From Chania fonticola_B (GTDB lineage: Bacteria; Pseudomonadota; Gammaproteobacteria; Enterobacterales; Enterobacteriaceae), in assembly GCF_048537545.1 (NCBI RefSeq), contig NZ_CP183218.1: a stretch of DNA of 64,000 bases. One strand, written 5' to 3'. Shown piece by piece: positions 58,312 to 64,000 of the stretch. Each line of letters begins with the position of its first letter. The stretch's first letter is position 1. The position numbers and the translations under genes are program-made. The notes beneath the pieces are model-generated. The model ran no database searches and was not told where the DNA came from. It was given only the letters and a program-made list of their open reading frames with translations.

Positions 58312-60345
58312 TTATTCCGCCAGCGCCAGAATAAACGCATATTCCAGCGCAATATCTTCGTAAGCCTTAAAGCGCCCAGACTTGCCGCCGTGGCCGGCAT
58401 CCATATCGGTATACAGCAGCAGTTGGCGATCGTCGGTTTTCAACTCACGCAGTTTCGCTACCCACTTGGCAGGCTCCCAATATTGCACCTGTGAATCATG
58501 CAGCCCGGTGGTGACCAGCATATGCGGATAATCCTGCGCTTTCACCTGGTCGTAAGGGCTGTACTGCAAGATGTAATCGTAATACGCCTTGTCGTTTGGG
58601 TTGCCCCACTCGTCATATTCACCGGTGGTGAGCGGGATGGACTCATCCAACATGGTGGTGACCACGTCCACAAACGGCACCTGAGCCACGACGCCATTGA
58701 ACAGCTCAGGAGCCTGGTTGACTACCGCGCCCATCAGCAAGCCGCCGGCGCTGCCCCCCATGGCGAACACTCGCTCAGCATCGCCATAACCCTGCTCTAC
58801 CAGTGCCTTGGTGACGTCGATAAAGTCGTTAAAGGTATTTTGTTTGTTGAACAGTTTACCGTCTTCATACCAGAGCTGACCCAGCTCGGCACCGCCGCGA
58901 ATATGCGCCAGCGCGAAGACAAAACCGCGATCCAGCAGGCTGAGGCGGCTGGCACTGAATGCAGGATCCATGCTGCTGCCATAGGAGCCGTAGGCATAGA
59001 CCATCAGCGGATTCGTCCCATGTGCGAAGCGGTCAGCACGGTAAACCAAAGATACCGGTACCTCAACGCCGTCACGGGCTTTCACCCACACGCGCTCGCT
59101 ACGGTAATCTTCCGCCGTGAAGTTTTTCACTTCCTGCTGCTTGAGCAACTCCCGCTCGCCGCTGTCCAGATTCAGCTCATAGAGCGTAGTTGGCGTGGTC
59201 ATGGAGGAATAGCCGTAACGCAGCAGCTCGGTTTCCGGGTCTGGATTGTAAGCCAGCCATGTGACATAGGTCGGATCGTCAAAAGCGATGCGCTTGTCTT
59301 CACCGCTCTGCCAGTGGATTTGGCGCAGCTGGGTCAGCCCGGCGATGCGCTCCTCCACCACCAGCCAGTCACGGAACAGGCTGAACCCTTCGAGCATGAC
59401 ATCGGTGCGCGGGGCAATCAGTTCCTGCCATTGGCTTTCCTCAGCCTGCTCGCTCTGATACAGGCCAAAGTTCTTGCCGTTTCTGTTAGAACGAATGTAG
59501 AAATGCTCACGGTAGTGATCGATGGCATATTCGTGATCTTTGCGGCGCGGCGCGAACATCTGCGGCTTACTGTCTGCACTGTTCGCATCCAGCAGCAGGA
59601 TCTCCGAGGTGGTGGTGCTGCTGAGGTGGATCAGAATAAAGCGCTCGGAGGTGGTTTTTTCCAGGCTGACGTAGAAAGTGTCATCCTGTTCCTCGTAGAT
59701 CAGCACGTCCTGCTGCGGATCGCTACCCACCACGTGGCGATAGACCTGATACGGCAGCAATGTCTTGGCGTGTTTACGCACGTAGTAGACGGTGGCGGAG
59801 TCATTCGCCCACTCGAAGTTGCCAGAGGTGTTTTCCAGCACCTCATCGGCCCAGCTATCGTCGCCTAGATCCTTGAAACGGATATCGTATTGGCGGCGTG
59901 ACAGGAAATCCTCCGCCACGGCCAGGCGCTGGTTGTCCGGGCTGACCTCCAACCCGCCCAGCGTATAGAATTCGTGCCCTTCCGCACGCTGGTTGCCATC
60001 GAGCAAGGTATCCCAAAGCTCGGTAGCCGCTGCTGGCTGGCGCACATACAGCGCATATTCATTACCCGGCTCATAGCGGGTCTGATAGCGGAAACCACGC
60101 CTGACGTAAGGTACGGAATGTTCCTGCTGTGGGATACGCGCGACCATCTCCTGATACAGAGTTTCACGCAGCGCCTGTTGCGGCTTTAGCTGAGCGTCGG
60201 TGTAGGCATTTTCGGCCCGCAAATACTCCAATACCTGAGGATCGGTACGTTCGTCATCGCGCAGCCAGTAGTAGTCATCCACACGCGTGTCGCCATGGAT
60301 AGTGATGGGATAAGGACGTTTTTCTGCCTTGGGAGGTGTCATCAT
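58312..60345 (-). CDS. ptrB: Oligopeptidase B
   Basis: A 677-residue prolyl-oligopeptidase-family serine peptidase: N-terminal beta-propeller, then the catalytic domain with GGSAGGLLMG (nucleophile serine), a late aspartate in TGLHDSQVQYWEP and histidine in MDAGHGGKSGR. It cleaves peptides after basic residues in the cytoplasm. It is convergent with exoX. The 456-residue frame on the opposite strand is a shadow. Confidence 0.95.
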   Translation of the reverse strand: MMTPPKAEKRPYPITIHGDTRVDDYYWLRDDERTDPQVLEYLRAENAYTDAQLKPQQALRETLYQEMVARIPQQEHSVPYVRRGFRYQTRYEPGNEYALYVRQPAAATELWDTLLDGNQRAEGHEFYTLGGLEVSPDNQRLAVAEDFLSRRQYDIRFKDLGDDSWADEVLENTSGNFEWANDSATVYYVRKHAKTLLPYQVYRHVVGSDPQQDVLIYEEQDDTFYVSLEKTTSERFILIHLSSTTTSEILLLDANSADSKPQMFAPRRKDHEYAIDHYREHFYIRSNRNGKNFGLYQSEQAEESQWQELIAPRTDVMLEGFSLFRDWLVVEERIAGLTQLRQIHWQSGEDKRIAFDDPTYVTWLAYNPDPETELLRYGYSSMTTPTTLYELNLDSGERELLKQQEVKNFTAEDYRSERVWVKARDGVEVPVSLVYRADRFAHGTNPLMVYAYGSYGSSMDPAFSASRLSLLDRGFVFALAHIRGGAELGQLWYEDGKLFNKQNTFNDFIDVTKALVEQGYGDAERVFAMGGSAGGLLMGAVVNQAPELFNGVVAQVPFVDVVTTMLDESIPLTTGEYDEWGNPNDKAYYDYILQYSPYDQVKAQDYPHMLVTTGLHDSQVQYWEPAKWVAKLRELKTDDRQLLLYTDMDAGHGGKSGRFKAYEDIALEYAFILALAE

Positions 60346-60499
60346 TGCTAAATCATCCGCTTACTTTGATTAAGGCAAGAATGACACGAATTTCACAAGG
60401 TTAACAAGCCACGTAAGTAAATGGGCGCAGCAGCGCCCCTACGCAGTGAACCGGTTAGGTTTGTCAGCATCTCATCGCAATGTGAGATGGCGTACCGCA

Positions 60500-60808
60500 T
60501 CAGCGCTTGGTAAACGCGATGACAAACAGCTCATCCAGCCCTGGGTAGATATCCTGGATCACCTGCTTGAGTTCGCTGAGCGTCATATTCTCCTGCTGCG
60601 CATGTTCACGCGTTAGCTCATCCAGGCGCACCGGCGTTACCGACGTTACCTCGATATAACAGAAAAATACGCCGTCTTCGTTACGGCTGACGCGCAGCAC
60701 CTCGTTCGGCTGGAAGTCAGCTTCGCTGGCATCCCGAATGGTGATGGTTTTGCGCCCGGCCAGAATATCTTGCTCAAAACGGCTGAAGAAGGTTATCTCA
60801 CGGGACAT
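60500..60808 (-). CDS. yqfB: N4-acetylcytidine amidohydrolase YqfB (ASCH domain)
   Basis: From ATG 60808 (AAGGATCCAGC before it) the product has 102 residues. The ASCH domain starts REITFFSRFEQDILAGRKTITIRD, as in E. coli YqfB, with catalytic lysine and threonine in GRKTITIRD and a glutamate in HAQQENMT. YqfB hydrolyses N4-acetylcytidine. It lies 39 bases after yebG on the same strand and may share its SOS-controlled transcript. Confidence 0.9.
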   Translation of the reverse strand: MSREITFFSRFEQDILAGRKTITIRDASEADFQPNEVLRVSRNEDGVFFCYIEVTSVTPVRLDELTREHAQQENMTLSELKQVIQDIYPGLDELFVIAFTKR

Positions 60809-60847
60809 GCTGGATCCTTGGTTATCATCATGTTGCTGTACCACTGC

Positions 60848-61174
60848 TTAGGCGGCCTGCTGCTCTTCTGACGCAGCGCCTTCTTCCGGAGCGGCGGCAG
60901 GTTTCTCACCTTTGGTTTTGGCTGGTTTTTTGGCGGCTTCTTGCGGGGCACCACCACGCAGGATCTGCGCCAGCACATCTTTGTGTTCCGCCAGGAAGAA
61001 GCTCAACCCTTCACGCTGTTCTTCTTCCAGCGAGACTGGCGCTTGCTGCAACCATTCACCGAGGCTATCGGCCAGATCCAACATTTTGTCGTAGGCATCG
61101 GCTTCTTTCTTGTTTGCGAAAGTCATTTTTTCCTCACCGTTTCTCACTACTACATATTTCACTTCAACAGCCAT
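60848..61174 (-). CDS. yebG: SOS-regulated protein YebG
   Basis: From ATG 61174 (GAGGAAGATGCTC before it) the product has 108 residues: MAVEVKYVVVRNGEEKMTF and NKKEADAYDKMLDLAD match YebG, and the C-terminus is an Ala/Lys/Glu-rich low-complexity tail longer than in E. coli (96). A near-perfect LexA box 25 bases upstream explains damage induction. The molecular role is not known. Confidence 0.93.
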   Translation of the reverse strand: MAVEVKYVVVRNGEEKMTFANKKEADAYDKMLDLADSLGEWLQQAPVSLEEEQREGLSFFLAEHKDVLAQILRGGAPQEAAKKPAKTKGEKPAAAPEEGAASEEQQAA

Positions 61175-61198
61175 GAGCATCTTCCTCAAAGGTTATGA

Positions 61199-61218
61199 TA
61201 CTGTATTTTTATACAGTA
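61199..61218 (-). promoter_or_regulatory. LexA (SOS) box of yebG
   Basis: TACTGTATTTTTATACAGTA has perfect arms and only one or two departures from the palindromic consensus. Confidence 0.93.
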
Positions 61219-61259
61219 TAGAGTGATTTCGGGCAGGGCTGCAAGCGCCCTGCCGTTTA

Positions 61260-62642
61260 TTATTTCAACAGCCGCACTTTGCAGCTCTTGCCTTTGATCT
61301 TACCTTGCTGAAGCTGTTGCAGTGCCTTACGGGCGCTGGCCTTACGGATAGCCACATAGGCATGCACCGGGAACATGTCGATCTTGCCGACTTCTGCCGC
61401 CGTTAGCCCGGCGTCACCGGTCAACGCCCCAAGAATATCGCCAGGGCGGATTTTTGCCTTGCGGCCACCGTCTATGCAAAGGGTGACCATTTCCGCTTCC
61501 AGCGGCGCGTTAGACGCCCCGCTTAGCTCAGACACCGGCGACCATTTTGCGCGCATGGACAGATACTCTTCGAGAGCATGAACACGCACCATTTCCTGCG
61601 GCGTACACAGGCTGATTGCCAGCCCGATCAGACCGGCACGGCCAGTACGGCCAATGCGGTGGACGTGAACCTCAGGGTCAAACGACAACTCGTAGTTGAC
61701 CACCAGCTCCAATTCTTTGATATCCAAGCCACGCGCGGCCACGTCGGTCGCCACCAATACACGGCAACTACGGTTGGCAAAGCGAACCAGCACCTGGTCA
61801 CGATCGCGTTGTTCAAGATCGCCATGCAGCGCCATGCAGCTGATATCACGGGCTTCCAGCGCTTCATACACGCTCTGGCAATCACGCTTGGTGTTACAGA
61901 ACACCACGCAGGACGCGGGCTGATAATGGCGGATGGCGCTCACCAGCACCGCAGGGCGTTGATCGCGAGTGGTTTCATAGAAACGTTGTTCGATAGAGGC
62001 TTGCTCATCGCCATCTTCAACCTCCACATTCAGTGGCTGGCGTTGCACACGGGCGCTAATACGTTCAATGCCCGCCGGATAGGTGGCAGAAAACAGCAGG
62101 GTCTGGCGCTGTGGCGGCGTGTAGCTGATCACATCATCGATATCATCGGCAAAGCCCATGTCCAACATGCGGTCGGCCTCATCCAGCACCAGCACGGTCA
62201 TCTCGTCCAGCACCAGGGTTTTCTTGCGCAGATGCTCCTGCACACGGCCCGGCGTACCCACCACAATGTGCGGCGCATGCACCAGGGAGTCGAGCTGTGG
62301 CCCCACCGGTTGGCCACCACACAAAGTCAGTATCTTGATGTTCTGGGTAAAGCGGGCCAGGCGGCGCAGCTCTTTGCTCACCTGGTCGGCCAGCTCACGC
62401 GTCGGGCACAGAATAAGCGCTTGGGTTGCCACTTTGGCAACGTTGATTTTATCCAGCAGGCCGATGCCAAATGCCGCCGTCTTACCGCTACCGGTTTTCG
62501 CTTTGGCACGTACGTCCTGCCCGTTCAGGATGGCAGGCAGTGCTGCGGCCTGTACCGGCGTCATTTCGGCATACCCCAGTTCGTTGAGGTTGGCCAACTG
62601 TTCAGCTGGCAGCGGCAGGGAAGAAAAAGAAACTGTGCTCAC
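61260..62642 (-). CDS. dbpA: ATP-dependent RNA helicase DbpA
   Basis: A 460-residue DEAD-box helicase: AKTGSGKTAAFG (motif I), PTRELA, TPGR, VLDEADRML (DEAD), SATYP (SAT), then HRIGRTGRAG, and a C-terminal RNA-binding domain (KIRPGDILGALTGDAGLTAAEVGKID). That last domain binds helix 92 of 23S rRNA in DbpA and sets it apart from other helicases. It acts in large-subunit assembly. Confidence 0.94.
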   Translation of the reverse strand: MSTVSFSSLPLPAEQLANLNELGYAEMTPVQAAALPAILNGQDVRAKAKTGSGKTAAFGIGLLDKINVAKVATQALILCPTRELADQVSKELRRLARFTQNIKILTLCGGQPVGPQLDSLVHAPHIVVGTPGRVQEHLRKKTLVLDEMTVLVLDEADRMLDMGFADDIDDVISYTPPQRQTLLFSATYPAGIERISARVQRQPLNVEVEDGDEQASIEQRFYETTRDQRPAVLVSAIRHYQPASCVVFCNTKRDCQSVYEALEARDISCMALHGDLEQRDRDQVLVRFANRSCRVLVATDVAARGLDIKELELVVNYELSFDPEVHVHRIGRTGRAGLIGLAISLCTPQEMVRVHALEEYLSMRAKWSPVSELSGASNAPLEAEMVTLCIDGGRKAKIRPGDILGALTGDAGLTAAEVGKIDMFPVHAYVAIRKASARKALQQLQQGKIKGKSCKVRLLK

Positions 62643-62780
62643 GGCAATAACTCTTATATAGCAAGTGGAAAGGCGGCGCTGCGCTTGGCTGGCACCGGAT
62701 CAGGCGCAGATGATAACAGAGTTGGTGGGGTTTCCGGATTTCGGCGTTAAAAAAAGCGGTTATTATGCACCGCTGGTCGT

Positions 62781-62796
62781 ACGCAATCGTTTTCGT
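62781..62796 (+). promoter_or_regulatory. PurR operator of purT
   Basis: ACGCAATCGTTTTCGT matches the PurR consensus ACGCAAACGTTTTCGT at 15 of 16 bases and overlaps a likely promoter (TATACT at 62798-62803) upstream of purT. Confidence 0.88.
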
Positions 62797-62853
62797 ATAT
62801 ACTGCGCGCTCCGTGTCAGACCCGTGAATTCATTCAGATCCAGGTATCAGACT

Positions 62854-64000
62854 ATGTTAACTATTGGAACCGCCCTGCGTCCTGCCGCCACCCGCGTTAT
62901 GCTACTCGGCTCAGGCGAGCTGGGCAAAGAAGTGGCCATCGAATGCCAGCGTTTAGGCTTGGAAGTGATTGCCGTTGACCGTTATGCCGATGCCCCAGCC
63001 ATGCATGTGGCACACCGCAGCCACGTCATCAATATGCTGGATGGCGCGGCGCTAAAAGCGTTGATCGAACAGGAACGCCCCGATTTTATCGTGCCGGAAA
63101 TAGAGGCTATCGCTACCAGCATGCTGGTTGAGTTGGAGCAACAGGGCCATAATGTCGTCCCCTGCGCAGAAGCCACTCGTCTGACCATGAACCGTGAAGG
63201 TATTCGCCGTCTGGCCGCTGAAACGCTGGAGCTGCCAACCTCCAGCTACCGCTTTGCCGATAACGAGCAAAGCTTCCGCCAAGCGGTGGCCGAAATCGGT
63301 TACCCGTGCATCGTCAAGCCAGTGATGAGCTCATCCGGCAAAGGGCAAAGCCTGATCCGTGAAGAGCAGCAACTGGGCGCCGCCTGGGATTACGCACAGC
63401 TCGGTGGGCGCGCTGGCGGAGGCAGGGTCATTGTTGAAGGGCTGGTCAAATTTGATTTCGAGATCACTCTGCTGACCATCAACGCCGTCGATGGCGTACA
63501 TTTCTGTGAGCCGATCGGCCACCGTCAGGAAGATGGAGATTACCGCGAGTCCTGGCAACCGCAACGGATGTCAGAGCTGGCATTAAGCCGTGCTCAGGCG
63601 ATCGCCGCAAAAGTGGTTAACGCACTGGGTGGATTTGGCCTGTTCGGCGTTGAGCTGTTCGTCTGCGGTGATGAGGTGATTTTCAGCGAGGTCTCACCAC
63701 GCCCGCACGACACCGGCATGGTCACGCTGATTTCGCAGGATCTGTCAGAGTTTGCTCTGCATGTGCGCGCTTTCCTTGGGCTGCCTATTAACGCGATACG
63801 CCAGTTCGGGCCGGCCGCCTCTGCGGTGATCCTGCCGGAGCTAAACAGCGACAACGTGCGCTTCAGCGGGTTGGAGACGGCACTGAATGGTTATAATCAG
63901 GTGCGGTTATTCGGTAAACCGAACATCGAGGGCAAACGCCGGATGGGCGTTGCACTGGCCGTTGCGCCAGAAGTAGAGCAAGCGGTAGAGCTGGCCAAAC
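62854..64000 (+). CDS. purT: Formate-dependent phosphoribosylglycinamide formyltransferase PurT (3' end beyond window)
   Basis: The first 382 codons of an ATP-grasp enzyme: MLTIGTALRPAATRVMLLGS, EIEAIATSMLVELEQQG, IVKPVMSSSGKGQS (ATP-grasp lid) and SEVSPRPHDTGMVTL. PurT uses formate and ATP to formylate GAR in purine synthesis. Family length is about 392, so only some ten residues are missing. A PurR operator precedes the gene. Confidence 0.95.
   Translation, partial: MLTIGTALRPAATRVMLLGSGELGKEVAIECQRLGLEVIAVDRYADAPAMHVAHRSHVINMLDGAALKALIEQERPDFIVPEIEAIATSMLVELEQQGHNVVPCAEATRLTMNREGIRRLAAETLELPTSSYRFADNEQSFRQAVAEIGYPCIVKPVMSSSGKGQSLIREEQQLGAAWDYAQLGGRAGGGRVIVEGLVKFDFEITLLTINAVDGVHFCEPIGHRQEDGDYRESWQPQRMSELALSRAQAIAAKVVNALGGFGLFGVELFVCGDEVIFSEVSPRPHDTGMVTLISQDLSEFALHVRAFLGLPINAIRQFGPAASAVILPELNSDNVRFSGLETALNGYNQVRLFGKPNIEGKRRMGVALAVAPEVEQAVELAK

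Noticed and set aside
58498..59868. 456-codon open frame on the plus strand
   Set aside because: It lies fully antisense to ptrB, which has all catalytic motifs; its composition and lack of a ribosome site mark it as a shadow.
61578..62750. 390-codon open frame on the plus strand
   Set aside because: Antisense to dbpA over its whole length; no recognisable motifs.
1..64000. CRISPR arrays, tRNA and rRNA genes
   Set aside because: No regularly spaced short repeats were noticed; the only clear close tandem repeat is the two-unit 93-base one at 55.5 kb. No cloverleaf-like or rRNA sequence was recognised.

Overview
The window looks like a chromosome segment of a Serratia-type member of the Enterobacterales (Yersiniaceae). 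I infer this from the gene content and from a gene order on the right side (sdsR, yebY, copD/yebZ, copC/yobA, ftnA, holE, exoX, ptrB, yebG, purT) that resembles the Escherichia coli holE-purT neighbourhood with extra genes. The species cannot be fixed from the sequence alone.

Left part (1-13 kb). A chemoreceptor start and a YiiX-like periplasmic papain-fold protein are followed by a four-gene RNA-repair operon on the minus strand: rtcB2, prfH, an ATP-dependent RNA ligase, and an HD-phosphohydrolase/polynucleotide-kinase fusion. A 16-codon leader ORF with a near-perfect Shine-Dalgarno sequence lies upstream of it. Divergent from it is a Fur-boxed anaerobic haem-degradation pair (chuW/hutW, chuY). 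Then come muiA, a hydN-like ferredoxin gene split by a complete IS481-family element with a 7-bp target duplication, and aegA.

Middle part (13-36.5 kb). An orphan type VI secretion module (vgrG, DUF4123 adaptor, putative lipase effector, lipoprotein immunity candidate) is followed by a large HD-GYP sensor, a nitrilase, a purine/urate permease, a MepS-like peptidase, an inositol/rhizopine-type ABC transporter, an XRE-cupin regulator divergent from azlCD, a signal-less fimbrial-like protein, umuDC, a CigR-like protein and cho.

Prophage (36.75-52.08 kb). A degraded prophage sits exactly at the terminator of the small RNA gene sdsR (26-bp att core on both sides). It keeps int, xis, nin genes, a Q-like antiterminator, holins, baseplate spike, gp25, fibres and a tailspike, but has no terminase, capsid, sheath, tape-measure or repressor genes. 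Two chimeric reading frames (endolysin-hub and baseplate J-DUF2612) and one headless early gene mark three internal deletions. Two accessory cargo units, each ending in its own terminator, remain: an HNH nuclease and a TPR-like/HEPN pair.

Right part (52-64 kb). Copper genes, ferritin with a Fur box, holE, a proline iminopeptidase whose C-terminus runs into an intergenic repeat, a zinc-ligand-less DksA paralogue behind a Zur-box-like palindrome, exoX, ptrB, yqfB, SOS-boxed yebG, dbpA and PurR-boxed purT (cut by the window end).

Four LexA boxes occur in the window (umuDC, cho, a prophage small ORF, yebG). Three otherwise intact genes (rtcB2, vgrG, ABC permease) are broken by one missing base in a homopolymer run, which suggests sequencing or assembly error as much as real gene loss.
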